Notes: a model not told the origin generated them from the sequence alone. Positions 7,176-16,169 are shown, counted from the first letter of the stretch. The stretch: 19,669 nt of DNA from an uncultured Desulfovibrio sp. (GCA_900547595.1 URHE01000033.1:1-19669); one strand, 5' to 3'. Translations and numbers: made by a program.

Positions 7176-9076
7176 AAGACGCATTTGTGGAACTTGTCCG
7201 CGAGTTGCGGGGCACCGTCCGCGCCCGGCGGCAGGAAAAGCTGCGGGAAGTCGAGCTCGCCTGGAGCGCCGGCGAGCTTGCGGGGTTCCGCCTGTTTGTC
7301 ATGGGCCTCCATTCGTCGGAAATGGCCGATGTCTGTTATGCGCTGTCGGATGCCCAGGCTGTGCCGTTGCTGGAAATACTGGGAGATTTCGCGGAAAAGG
7401 ACCCGGAACTGATGGAGATCGCCTTCCGGTCCATGGAAAAAACCTCATCCCTTGCACGAACATTTCTTGCCAAACGACTGATCGCATCCGCAAAACCGGA
7501 AGTGCGCGCCAGAACGTGCCGGATGCTGGGAAATTCCGGCGCCCAGGCGGAACCGCTCCTCAGGCAGGCGCTTGCGGACCCCGATGCCGGGGTTCAGCGC
7601 GCGGCCATTGACGCCATTTCCCGGGGCGCGTTCAAGCGCCTGGGCCTCAGGATCGTCCCCCTCTTGCGCAGCGGCCACCGGGAAGTGCGCTTCGCGGCCC
7701 TGGGGGCGGTCGCGCGTCTGGGCGTGACGTCGCCCTCACTGAATGATGATCTTCTGACCATTCTTCAGGATGGTTCCCAGGATGAACAAACGCGCAGGCT
7801 TGCCGCCGGAATTCTGGCCCGCGCGGCAAGCAGGATGGGACGCGCCGTCCTGCTTGAAGCCCTGCGCGCTCCCAGCGCGGAACATGCCTTGCGCGTTGCC
7901 GCGGCGGAGTCCCTGAGCGGGTATGACGATCAGGAGGCGATCAAAGCCGTCCTGCGCGCCGTTGATGACCGGGACGCCACTGTCGCCAAAACCGCGCGCA
8001 TGTCATTGAGCCGGAAACATTCGCAGGCGTTCGCCGATATTCTTGCGCGCAATCTTGGTGACGCGGAGGTGCGGATCGCGGAACTGGCGGCCGAGATGCT
8101 CGGCGGCCTGAACGCGCGCCTCGTCAGGCATATCCTGATGGAACGTCTGAAAACCGAACGGCGCATCCCGGTCGTCAGCGCCCTGGCGCAGGCAATGAGC
8201 AAGGGGGGCATCCCGGGAACATGGGACGCGCTCATCGCCAAGCAACATGAGGAAAGCATCTGTTCGCCCGCATTTTTCCAGGCATTGGCGGACGTTGCGG
8301 AGGAAGACGACCTGCGGGAATTCGCGTCGCTGTTTGACAGCGTTCACGATGCCGAAATCAGGCGCGTGATCATGGACAGACTGGCGCTTTTCGCGCGCAC
8401 CTCACCCGTTGTCCCGGAGATTGGCTCCCTGGCCGTTCGCGTCCTCAATGAACCGGACACGACACTGCATATTTCAGCCGCCACGATTCTCGCCCATGTT
8501 TCCGGCCTTGATGCGCAAACGCGCACACTGGTCTGGGAACGCCTGGCAGGCGCCGGGGAAGACCCGCGGGTCACGCGCGCCGTCACTGAAATGCTGCACA
8601 AACGGGGCGGGGTCCTGGCCGACCTCTTTCTGGGCGCTCCGCCTGCGGCGGCGGGTCTTTTGGCACAGGCCGCCACTGAAGCGGCAAGCCTTGGCGAAGG
8701 GGGCGCGCAGCTTTTCCGCACCGTGGCCAATTGGGCCAGAAGAGACGCGCCGCGCGCCAGGGATGCGTTGCTCGCCATGGCCCTTCTCGCTCCGTCAGCG
8801 CTCATCACGGCCATGGCGAACTGCGCGGACCAGATATTTCTCATTGAGGCATGGAGCGGATTGCCGGCGCAGGAACGCGCATCGAACCGTCCGGATTTTC
8901 AGGAGTTTTTTGCGAATGCCTCGCCCGAGGACGCGCTTGCCGGCATCCGGATATTAAAACACCTCCAGGATCTCCGCAGTCTGAACGCCATGGCGGACGT
9001 GGCCTTCACGTCCAGGGACCCCGCTGTGCGCGAGGCCGCCCTGGCCCTGACCCGCGAGCTTATCCTGGCCCCCTAG
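7172..9076 (+). CDS. HEAT-repeat protein embedded in the Pel cluster
   Basis: A 634-residue, soluble, all-helical protein with no signal peptide or membrane segment. Paired helices of HEAT type run along most of it, for example RARTCRMLGNSGAQAEPLLRQAL, VRFAALGAVARLG, LRVAAAESLSGYDDQEAI, VRIAELAAEMLGGL, and a final DPAVREAALALTRELIL. HEAT repeats bind other proteins. It starts with GTG overlapping the pelE stop (GTGA), so it should be translated with pelE; the frame is open further upstream to 7028, but that part lies inside pelE. It has no counterpart in the Pseudomonas pelABCDEFG operon as I know it. Its position suggests a cytoplasmic scaffold or regulator acting on PelD, PelE or PelF (inference). 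No catalytic motif was seen. Confidence 0.85.
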   Translation: MKDAFVELVRELRGTVRARRQEKLREVELAWSAGELAGFRLFVMGLHSSEMADVCYALSDAQAVPLLEILGDFAEKDPELMEIAFRSMEKTSSLARTFLAKRLIASAKPEVRARTCRMLGNSGAQAEPLLRQALADPDAGVQRAAIDAISRGAFKRLGLRIVPLLRSGHREVRFAALGAVARLGVTSPSLNDDLLTILQDGSQDEQTRRLAAGILARAASRMGRAVLLEALRAPSAEHALRVAAAESLSGYDDQEAIKAVLRAVDDRDATVAKTARMSLSRKHSQAFADILARNLGDAEVRIAELAAEMLGGLNARLVRHILMERLKTERRIPVVSALAQAMSKGGIPGTWDALIAKQHEESICSPAFFQALADVAEEDDLREFASLFDSVHDAEIRRVIMDRLALFARTSPVVPEIGSLAVRVLNEPDTTLHISAATILAHVSGLDAQTRTLVWERLAGAGEDPRVTRAVTEMLHKRGGVLADLFLGAPPAAAGLLAQAATEAASLGEGGAQLFRTVANWARRDAPRARDALLAMALLAPSALITAMANCADQIFLIEAWSGLPAQERASNRPDFQEFFANASPEDALAGIRILKHLQDLRSLNAMADVAFTSRDPAVREAALALTRELILAP

Positions 9077-9206
9077 AGCGTTCACGCAATGAAATTGCGC
9101 AACGCTCTGGCGGCTGCGGGAGCAGACGCCCGCGCCGCAATAAGATAGAGGCAGCGAAACCTGAGGAAAATATCTGTCGCAGATATTTTCCTCAGCAAAG
9201 TGCTCC
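9075..9206. repeat. Composite palindromic repeat, copy B
   Basis: The head (9075-9144) is homologous to copy A. It opens with AGAGCGTT and closes with AACGCTCT (9101-9108), with an inner CGCAAT/ATTGCG pairing around a GAA loop. The tail (9150-9206) is related in reverse orientation to copy C at 17713: GGAGCACTTTG and GCTGCCT flank a palindromic core. The two ends, AGAGCGTT and the reverse-strand GGAGCACTTTG, resemble each other, which suggests a small MITE- or REP-like element. It fills nearly the whole gap between the HEAT gene and pelF; its first two bases belong to the HEAT stop codon. Confidence 0.7.
9161..9195. other. Perfect 16-bp hairpin before pelF
   Basis: CTGAGGAAAATATCTG (9161-9176) and CAGATATTTTCCTCAG (9180-9195) form a perfect 16-bp stem with a 3-nt loop. 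It lies 21 nt before the pelF ATG. No T-run follows, so it is not a typical intrinsic terminator. In the mRNA it could act as a processing or stability element between the two halves of the operon, and it could affect pelF translation. It is the palindromic core of repeat copy B. Confidence 0.8.
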
Positions 9207-9216
9207 AGAGATTGGC

Positions 9217-10839
9217 ATGAATTCAGATGTCTGCATAATCACGGAAGGAACCTTTCCGTATGTCATGGGCGGCGTCTCCACCTGGATCGCCCAGATCATT
9301 GAATCGATGCCGGACCTGAAGTTCAGCGTCCTGAACATTTCCGCCTCCCGCAAGGCGCAACGCGAGATCAGGTATGATCTTCCCAAGAATCTCGTGGGCA
9401 TCAGCGACGCCTTTATCTTCGATTCCGCCTTCAGCGGACTGGCAAATCTGGAAAATCTGCAGGATGTCTTCCTTTTTGATTATGCAAGGCCGCGCCAGGG
9501 AAAGGAAATCATCAACAGCCGCACGCTGTCCGGGGAAAAGGAAGAAGCGCTCCTGGGCGTGTACCGCGCGTTGAGCACCGGCGGAAGCCTTGAAATGGGC
9601 GATATTTCCGCCCTGGTGCGGGATTTTGAGAGCGACGAGGAATTTATTGAAACAATGGCGCACAGCTCTTCCGCCTGGGAGGTGATCAAACGGCTGTATC
9701 ACGAGATCGGCATTCCGGGGTTGAGCTTTCTGGATTATTTCTGGAGCTTCCGCGCGCAATACATGCCCATTTTTAATGTCCTGCGCGCCTCATTGCCAAA
9801 GGCGCGCGTCTATCACGCCGCATGTACCGGCTATGCGGGGCTTCTGGGGGCGCGCGCGGCATACGAATCCGGGCGGCCGCTCATCCTGACGGAACACGGC
9901 ATCTATTCCCGTGAGCGGCGCATCGAGCTGGCAAAGGCGAACTGGCTCTCCTCCTCCGGCAAAAGCCGCTTTTTGCAGCTCGAACGCTCGCGGAACTGGT
10001 TCCGGGAACGCTGGATGGCGCTCTTTCAGTCCCTTTCCCATGCCGCATATGACAGCGCCGCAAAAATTATTTCCCTCTATCGGGGCAACAGCGAGATACA
10101 GATCAGCGAGGGCGCCCCGCGGGACAAGGTGGAGATCATTCCCAACGGAATCATTACGGACACCTTCAGGAATATCCCCCGACAGCGGAAAGCGCCGGGG
10201 GAACCGCTTCGGGTGGGGTTTGTGGGCCGCGTCGTGAGCATCAAGGACATAAAAACCCTGTTGCGCGCCATGTCGCTGCTGTCCGCCTGGGATGTGCCGT
10301 TCCGTGCCACCGTTGTCGGCCCTCTGGACGAGGAACCCGAATATGTCGCGGAATGCCTCGACCTTCTGGAAAAACTCGATCTGCACAACAGGGTCTTTTT
10401 TGTGGGGCCGCGCCGCGATCTGGACAAGGTATACGCCGATATGGACGTGCTGGTGCTCACGAGCGCAAGCGAAGGCTTTCCGTATGTCGTTCTGGAAGCC
10501 AATTGCGCGGGCCTGCCTGTTGTGGCCACGGATGTGGGCGCGTGCCGGGAAATCCTCACCGGCATCGGCAAGGACGACAGGGCGCTTGGGCCAAGCGGCA
10601 GGATTACGCCGGTGGGCAATCCCGAAGCGACCGCCGCCGAACTTGCCCGCTTTGCGCGCGATCCCGACGCGCTTTACGCATATGGCCGGACAGGCAGGGA
10701 ACGCGCGCTGCGGTATTATGATTTGAAAAAAATCATGGCCCAGTACCGGGATATATACGAAACGTATATTTTTGCGGCGAAAAAATCCCGGCGCGGCCGC
10801 ACGAATGACGCGCGGACGCTGCCGCAGGGAGGCAACTGA
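9217..10839 (+). CDS. pelF: PelF, cytoplasmic Pel glycosyltransferase
   Basis: A 540-residue GT-B glycosyltransferase of family GT4, close in length to Pseudomonas PelF (about 507). It opens with the typical ITEGTFPYVMGGVSTW, a glycine-rich acceptor-side loop seen in PelF proteins. The second domain has IPNGI, VGFVGRVVSIKDIKTLL, VGPLDEEPEY and the EX7E motif with Glu419 and Glu427 in SEGFPYVVLEANCAGLPVVATD. No membrane segment is present. It is expected to polymerise the Pel backbone from a UDP-sugar on the cytoplasmic face, together with PelD, PelE and PelG. The frame is open upstream to 8851, but that stretch overlaps the HEAT gene and repeat copy B, and the PelF-like sequence starts at this ATG. 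The ribosome binding site is weak. The stop shares one base with the pelG ATG (TGATG). Confidence 0.93.
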   Translation: MNSDVCIITEGTFPYVMGGVSTWIAQIIESMPDLKFSVLNISASRKAQREIRYDLPKNLVGISDAFIFDSAFSGLANLENLQDVFLFDYARPRQGKEIINSRTLSGEKEEALLGVYRALSTGGSLEMGDISALVRDFESDEEFIETMAHSSSAWEVIKRLYHEIGIPGLSFLDYFWSFRAQYMPIFNVLRASLPKARVYHAACTGYAGLLGARAAYESGRPLILTEHGIYSRERRIELAKANWLSSSGKSRFLQLERSRNWFRERWMALFQSLSHAAYDSAAKIISLYRGNSEIQISEGAPRDKVEIIPNGIITDTFRNIPRQRKAPGEPLRVGFVGRVVSIKDIKTLLRAMSLLSAWDVPFRATVVGPLDEEPEYVAECLDLLEKLDLHNRVFFVGPRRDLDKVYADMDVLVLTSASEGFPYVVLEANCAGLPVVATDVGACREILTGIGKDDRALGPSGRITPVGNPEATAAELARFARDPDALYAYGRTGRERALRYYDLKKIMAQYRDIYETYIFAAKKSRRGRTNDARTLPQGGN

Positions 10840-12227
10840 TGGCAGGTATCGGTTTCCGCCTTCAGCGCATTCTTGCCGCAAACAGTTACGGCTCCCTTGC
10901 CGCGGCCTACGGATATTCGGCAATCATCGCCTCCGGCCCATGGATGCTCTCCATGTTGAGCCTCATGGGCATAGGGGCGTTCATGGCGGCCAATTCCGGC
11001 GCGCAGGCCGAGACCGCAAATCCCGCCGATATTTTCGGCACCGTCACCACATATGTGTATGCGGGTTCCATCATTCTTGGCGGCACGATCCATCAGGGGG
11101 TATCCCGCTACATTTCCGACCGGCTTTATGCCTCGGAAATGGAAGGGATACTGCCCGCCTTTCTGTATTCCGCCTCGATGGTCATGGTGCTGGGGCTGAT
11201 GTGCGCCGGGCCATGGTTCGCCTTTTCCGGTTTGCCGGCGGCGGAGGCGTTTTCCGCATTTCTGATGTTTCAGAGCCTGTCGCTGACCTGGCTCGCCATG
11301 GTTTTTCTGTCCGCCGCCAAGGGCTACGGCCAGATCGTAGGGGGCTTCTGCGGCGCCAATGCGGTCGGGGTCATTCTGGCCGTTCTTGGCTACAAGTATT
11401 TTGCGTTGACCGGGGTGTTCGCCGGCTACAGCCTGGGGCAGTTTTTGCTTGCTGTCTGGCTGAGCTGGCGCATTTTCCGCGAATTCCCCTCCTATAGTCC
11501 CTGCGAGCACACGCTCGTCGCCTTTTTATGGAAAAAACGCCGGCTCGCCGCGCTCGGCCTCGTCTTCAACCTCGGCATATGGATCGACAAATTCCTTGTC
11601 TGGCACAGCCCCCTGGGGCGCGAGGTCATTGGCTGGTTTCGTTGCGCGGATACCTACGATACCTGCCTCTTTTTCGCCTATCTGACCACCATTCCGGCCA
11701 TGGCCATATTTCTCCTCCGGGTGGAGACGTCCTTCTACAAAAACTACAGTGTGTATTTCAATGCCATCACATGCGGCGGAGATATTGCAGCCATTGAATA
11801 TGGCAAGCAAAAAATCGGCGACAGCCTGAAACTCTCCGTGGAGCGCCTTCTGGCCTCACAGGGAAGCATCACCCTCGTTCTCATTGTGCTGGCGCCCTGG
11901 TTCGCGGGCTTTCTCGGCCTGTCCTCGGCGGATGTGCCCACGTTGCGCTGGGGACTTCTGGCGGCCTTTCTGCAGGCGCTTCTCCTGTTTCTGCTCATTT
12001 TCTTTCTGTATTTTGACTGGCAGGTCCGCGCGCTCCTGCTCTCAACGCTGTTCTGTTGCTGCAATGCAGCCTTTACATGGATAAGCATCCTCCAGGGATA
12101 CGAATACCTTGGTCTGGGGTATCTTTTTGCCCTGCTGTTCGCGCTCGCGGTCGGAGTCATCATGTTTGACCGCGCTCTGGACCGCCTGGAATTTGAAACA
12201 TTCGCCAAACAGCAAATGAGCGTTTGA
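10839..12227 (+). CDS. pelG: PelG, inner-membrane Pel transporter
   Basis: A 462-residue, very hydrophobic protein with about a dozen membrane segments, matching Pseudomonas PelG (about 456). The N-terminus (MAGIGFRLQRILAANSYG, then AYGYSAIIASGPWML) is typical of PelG. The family is distantly related to MOP-superfamily flippases. PelG is thought to carry the growing polymer from PelF across the inner membrane, stabilised by PelD and PelE. The start overlaps the pelF stop by one base. The stop lies 2 nt before the next gene's ATG, so pelF, pelG and the hydrolase gene are tightly coupled. Confidence 0.94.
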   Translation: MAGIGFRLQRILAANSYGSLAAAYGYSAIIASGPWMLSMLSLMGIGAFMAANSGAQAETANPADIFGTVTTYVYAGSIILGGTIHQGVSRYISDRLYASEMEGILPAFLYSASMVMVLGLMCAGPWFAFSGLPAAEAFSAFLMFQSLSLTWLAMVFLSAAKGYGQIVGGFCGANAVGVILAVLGYKYFALTGVFAGYSLGQFLLAVWLSWRIFREFPSYSPCEHTLVAFLWKKRRLAALGLVFNLGIWIDKFLVWHSPLGREVIGWFRCADTYDTCLFFAYLTTIPAMAIFLLRVETSFYKNYSVYFNAITCGGDIAAIEYGKQKIGDSLKLSVERLLASQGSITLVLIVLAPWFAGFLGLSSADVPTLRWGLLAAFLQALLLFLLIFFLYFDWQVRALLLSTLFCCCNAAFTWISILQGYEYLGLGYLFALLFALAVGVIMFDRALDRLEFETFAKQQMSV

Positions 12228-12229
12228 GC

Positions 12230-13231
12230 ATGAACTTTGTGCCTGTTAAAACGCGGGGAGACAATAACATTCAGTATATCCCTCAAGTCATGTGCCTGGT
12301 GCTCGCACTTGTGTTAAGCGCCATTTCAGCGTGTGGCGCAGCAAAAACCTCTCCTGGGCACCAGGATATATCGGAAACACAAGATATGCAGAAAAATCTT
12401 TACTCCAGACTTTTTGGTTCGGATGAACCCCGCGGTATCACATGGCTTTGCTATTATGGACAGGATCGGGAGGTTCTCGCGCTCCCCGAGTACGATCTGC
12501 TCATTCTCGAAGCGGATGCCCTCGGACCCGTCACACGGAATGACAAGGGCAACCGGATGTGCGCGGCCTACATGAGCATCGGCGAAATTTCCCCTAACCG
12601 CTGGTTCTGGCCGCTTGTGCAGAACAAGCCCTGGCTCCTTGAAAAAAATCCCGACTGGCCCGACGCGCGCAGGATAGACCCGCGCAGCCCGGAATGGAGC
12701 GACCTGCTGGTCAACACCATCGCCCCGGCGCTTCTGGCGGCAGGCTATGACGGTTTTATGCTGGATAATGCCGATATCGGTGAATACCTGGAAAACAGGG
12801 CCCCCGAGGCATACGCCGGAGCCCGAGAGGCGGTCGCGAATATCATCAGGCGCTTGCGCCGTCGTTTTCCGGAGGCTGTGCTCATCGCAAACGGCGCTCT
12901 TGAAACCGCCGCGGACACTGCCGACTGTCTCGATGCCGTTGTCTGCGAAAGCACATGTTCCAGATGGCGGACCAACGGAGACGGCTCCGTTTCCTATGAG
13001 GAGATTTCACCACAGGACCGGGCATGGCTTCGCCCCAGGCTCTTGCGCCTTCGCGGCGCGGGCCTTCCCGTTCTGGCGCTGGAATATGTCGCCCCCGAGG
13101 ACACGGCCATGCGGCAACGCATTCGGGAGACGGTAAAACACGCGGGGAATCATCCCTATATTGCGGAGCGCCAGTTAATGCGATTCCCTTCAACAACACA
13201 GCCCAACAGCTGTTTGCCGGAGGTCGAGTAA
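12230..13231 (+). CDS. pelA: PelA-like glycoside hydrolase, lipoprotein, no deacetylase domain
   Basis: A 333-residue exported protein. Residues 18-35 form a signal peptide ending in the lipobox ISAC, so Cys35 may be lipidated. The rest is one TIM-barrel hydrolase domain of the GH114/PelA type: RGITWLCYYG, YDLLILEAD, CAAYMSIGEI, GYDGFMLDNAD with Asp179, VLIANGA, and VVCEST with Glu240. The Asp179 to Glu240 spacing resembles that of the two acidic residues of the Pseudomonas PelA hydrolase (recalled as Asp160 and Glu218). Pseudomonas PelA has about 948 residues with a C-terminal deacetylase; none is present here or elsewhere in the window. It likely cleaves Pel in the periplasm or at a membrane surface. 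The start is ATG 12230, 2 nt after pelG; TTG 12224 is an alternative. Confidence 0.82.
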   Translation: MNFVPVKTRGDNNIQYIPQVMCLVLALVLSAISACGAAKTSPGHQDISETQDMQKNLYSRLFGSDEPRGITWLCYYGQDREVLALPEYDLLILEADALGPVTRNDKGNRMCAAYMSIGEISPNRWFWPLVQNKPWLLEKNPDWPDARRIDPRSPEWSDLLVNTIAPALLAAGYDGFMLDNADIGEYLENRAPEAYAGAREAVANIIRRLRRRFPEAVLIANGALETAADTADCLDAVVCESTCSRWRTNGDGSVSYEEISPQDRAWLRPRLLRLRGAGLPVLALEYVAPEDTAMRQRIRETVKHAGNHPYIAERQLMRFPSTTQPNSCLPEVE

Positions 13232-13253
13232 CGCTCTTTTACAGGATAGATAT

Positions 13254-16169
13254 ATGAAAAAATCGTATCTTGGCGCTCTGTTGGCGTTTGTCCTCGTGAC
13301 AGGCGCAATCGCGTGGTTATCCATGCCCAATGAAACAACATGGGTCGCCATGTATCTGGACAACAAGAAGCTGAGACGCGCTGAAGAATTATTGTCGAAA
13401 CAGTATCAGCGCGATCCCGCTGATCTTGTGTCAGCGGCAAAGCTTGTCGATACATTGGAAGCACTTGGAGAAAGCCGCCGCGCGAAAGAGATCATTCTGG
13501 AGGTTTTGCAGCGTACCCCCGGCAATGTGCAATGGAAACGCAGGCTGGCGATCGTCCAGCTTGCGGAAAACGATCCGTTTGCCGCGGCCCGTACCCTGCC
13601 GCCCCATGAACGCGACGGGGAATTTTGGCGCAGTCTTGCCCGGGGCTATCATGGCATTTCCGAGGACGAGCTTGCCGAAACGGCGCTTTTCGCAGGGCAT
13701 GAGGATGCTGCCGACAAGGCGGAAGCCTGGCGTATCCTGGCGTCGTGGCGCGCGGAGCGCAACGATACGCACGGCGAAAAAGAGGCGCTGGAACAGGCGC
13801 TGCGCCATGCTCCCGAGGATGAGGAACTCATTGCCCGGTATTTTCGCAACCGCGCCGCGGCGGGAGATCTGCAGGCCGCGCTCCGGGCCGCGGACAGGCT
13901 CCCCCAACCGCTTGGACGCGAGTATCTGGAAGCGCTGTACGAGCTGTATCGCACACATGAGGAGTATCAGGCGGCACAAGGCATCCTGGAGCAACTGCTT
14001 GCCCGCGAGGACGCCACAATCGCCGACTCGCTCGCGCTGGTCTCCATACTGTACCGCCAGAATGACCTGGAGCACGCGCGGGCCCTGCTTGAAAAACTGG
14101 CGGCGCAGGAGCAGACCTTGCCGGCAGACGCAAGGGAAGCCCTTCGTTCCCAGACCCAGGCGGTCAGATTCGCCCTGCTGCAGGAAGCCGCCAAAGCCGG
14201 GGATGAGCGGCCCATATCCAGGGAGATTGCGGAGCTGCGCGCCCTGCCCTCACCTCCGGCGCCAGAAGTCCTGCGCAACCTGATCTACGCATGTCTGCGC
14301 CTTTCGGACGTTTATGGCGCCGCCCCTGAAAACCAGACAGGCGGGGCTGCCTTGCGGGGCAATGGGCAAACGGCGAAAGAGCGTTCGCACTTCTGGCTGG
14401 ATCAGGCAAAAACGCTCTTTGACCGGCACAGGGAAGTATTGCCGGCCGCCGAACCTGCCAACGCCCATCTGGCGGCGGACCTGGCGGAACGGAGCAATGA
14501 CTGGCGCGCCATGCTGGCTGCGTGGAAGACGGTTGCCAGAAACGGTGAACCAGATGTGCGGACCTTGCTGGGTATCGCCCGCGCCTTGCAACAGCTGCAC
14601 GAGTATGAGGCAAGCTGGCAACATTTGCGCGAGGCGGAAGCCCTTGCCCGGGATGACGCCGACCTGCTGGCGCTGGCGCTGCAATCCCAGGCCGTGGCCG
14701 CCGCCCTGCCGAAGGGGTACCCGCAGCGCGCGGAAAGACAACGCCACGCTGACGCCCTGGCCCGCAAGAGCCTTGCGCAAGGCTGGAACGACGCCCTGGC
14801 GTTCAATCTGTTCTTTCGCGCGCTGGAAACACACGACCTGCGCGAGGCGGAAGAACTCCTGGGGGCTCTGGAAGGCAGGGGGCTTGCCACGCCGCGCGAG
14901 CATCTGGGCGTGGCCGAAGCGCAGGTGGCAATGGGCCTGCGGCAACCGAAGCGGGAAAAGGGCGCGAGTGGGACATTCGCGACAGTGCCGCCCGGCGCGG
15001 AGCGGGAGAGCGCCGCGCGAAATGCGCGCAAGGCGCTGGAATCCGCCGGGCCGGAGATGCTGCCCCGCCTTCTCTGGGTATTTACGGCGCTCAATGACAA
15101 GCAGCGGGTCCTGGCCGTCCTGAAACGCATGGAGCAGGCGCAGCTGCCGGAAACGCCCGCCACATTGCGCCAGCTCGCGGACGCCTTCGGGTTTCTTGGC
15201 GACCGGAAACGGCAATTCGACCTCATGGAGAAGCGCGCGCAGCTGAGCGGGAAACTGGCCGACTGGAACGACGCCATCGACCTCCGCTATTGGAGTGGCG
15301 ATCATCAGGGCGCGCTGCGCCTGCTCGATGCGGCGGAAGCCCTCCACCCCCGAAATGTCCAATTGACGGGACGCCGGGTTCTGGCCCTTGTGGATATGGG
15401 CCGTTACAGGCAGGCCATGCAGGTTTTCCAGCATGCCCAACGGCAAGACCCGGAAATCGGCAAAAAACTGCCGGCGGAAAGCGTGGCGGCCCTGGCCGTG
15501 GCCTGTGACAGGAGCGGCCGCCCCGAACGCGCGCGGCATTTTTTCAGGCTTTCCCTGGCACAGGAACCCGGGAATGCCCGCGCCGTCCTGGGGCTTGCCG
15601 ACCTGTCGCGCAGGGAGGGCAGGCCCGCGGCGGCCGCGCGCCTTTTGGAAGGATTTCTGGAACGCGATCCGGAAAATCCCTGGGCGCGGGCGGCGCTGGC
15701 AGATATGCGTCCGGCCCGGGGAAAACATCACTACGAGCGTATCCGCGCAAGTATCCGGAACGATGCCGATGCCGGGGAAAAAGCGGTTCTGGCTCTGGCG
15801 TTACGGAGGACAGGACGGCTCCGGGAGGCGCTTCGCGTCTATTCGGAGCTGACGCGGGATGAGAAACGGACCCCCGCCCTCCTGTGCGACTATGCGCAGG
15901 CTCTCATGGAGGCGGACAGACCCGGAGAAGCAAAAAGGATCTTGCAGCAGTCCATGCGGGAATTTCCTGACCATCTCCCCACACGGCAGCTGCTCGCGGC
16001 AACATTCATTGGCGAAAAAGACTATGCGCGCGCCGAGGCGTGCCTGCGCAACGCTCTGGGTATCGCGCCGCGCAACCCCGAACTCCTGCGTGAACTTGCC
16101 GTTGTGCAGCACGCGCGGAAAAAATTCTGGTCCGCGCAAAAAAGCTGGCGCGATGCGGGCAAACGCTGA
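13254..16169 (+). CDS. pelB: PelB-like membrane-anchored TPR protein
   Basis: A 971-residue protein. One hydrophobic helix at residues 6-22 acts as a signal anchor. The rest is almost entirely tandem TPR-like helical pairs, such as RAEELLSKQYQRDPADLVSA, RRAKEIILEVLQRTPGNVQW, GALRLLDAAEALHPRNVQL and ARAEACLRNALGIAPRNPEL. Pseudomonas PelB has an N-terminal membrane helix and about 19 TPRs followed by a porin domain. This protein has the first two parts but ends without beta-strands, and a separate barrel gene opens the cluster. In Pseudomonas the TPRs lie in the periplasm and bind PelA, so the partner here is likely the hydrolase encoded just upstream. AGGATAG before the ATG supports the start. 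The gene follows the hydrolase gene by 22 nt. Confidence 0.83.
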   Translation: MKKSYLGALLAFVLVTGAIAWLSMPNETTWVAMYLDNKKLRRAEELLSKQYQRDPADLVSAAKLVDTLEALGESRRAKEIILEVLQRTPGNVQWKRRLAIVQLAENDPFAAARTLPPHERDGEFWRSLARGYHGISEDELAETALFAGHEDAADKAEAWRILASWRAERNDTHGEKEALEQALRHAPEDEELIARYFRNRAAAGDLQAALRAADRLPQPLGREYLEALYELYRTHEEYQAAQGILEQLLAREDATIADSLALVSILYRQNDLEHARALLEKLAAQEQTLPADAREALRSQTQAVRFALLQEAAKAGDERPISREIAELRALPSPPAPEVLRNLIYACLRLSDVYGAAPENQTGGAALRGNGQTAKERSHFWLDQAKTLFDRHREVLPAAEPANAHLAADLAERSNDWRAMLAAWKTVARNGEPDVRTLLGIARALQQLHEYEASWQHLREAEALARDDADLLALALQSQAVAAALPKGYPQRAERQRHADALARKSLAQGWNDALAFNLFFRALETHDLREAEELLGALEGRGLATPREHLGVAEAQVAMGLRQPKREKGASGTFATVPPGAERESAARNARKALESAGPEMLPRLLWVFTALNDKQRVLAVLKRMEQAQLPETPATLRQLADAFGFLGDRKRQFDLMEKRAQLSGKLADWNDAIDLRYWSGDHQGALRLLDAAEALHPRNVQLTGRRVLALVDMGRYRQAMQVFQHAQRQDPEIGKKLPAESVAALAVACDRSGRPERARHFFRLSLAQEPGNARAVLGLADLSRREGRPAAAARLLEGFLERDPENPWARAALADMRPARGKHHYERIRASIRNDADAGEKAVLALALRRTGRLREALRVYSELTRDEKRTPALLCDYAQALMEADRPGEAKRILQQSMREFPDHLPTRQLLAATFIGEKDYARAEACLRNALGIAPRNPELLRELAVVQHARKKFWSAQKSWRDAGKR

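Noticed and set aside
8851..9216. In-frame extension upstream of pelF
   Set aside because: It overlaps the HEAT gene and repeat copy B; PelF-like sequence begins at Met 9217.
9790..10923. 377-codon open frame on the minus strand
   Set aside because: It is antisense to pelF and the start of pelG, both clear genes; it shows no motif.
14250..15731. 493-codon open frame on the minus strand
   Set aside because: It is fully antisense to the TPR gene in GC-rich DNA, has no recognisable domain, and is explained by codon bias of the plus-strand gene.
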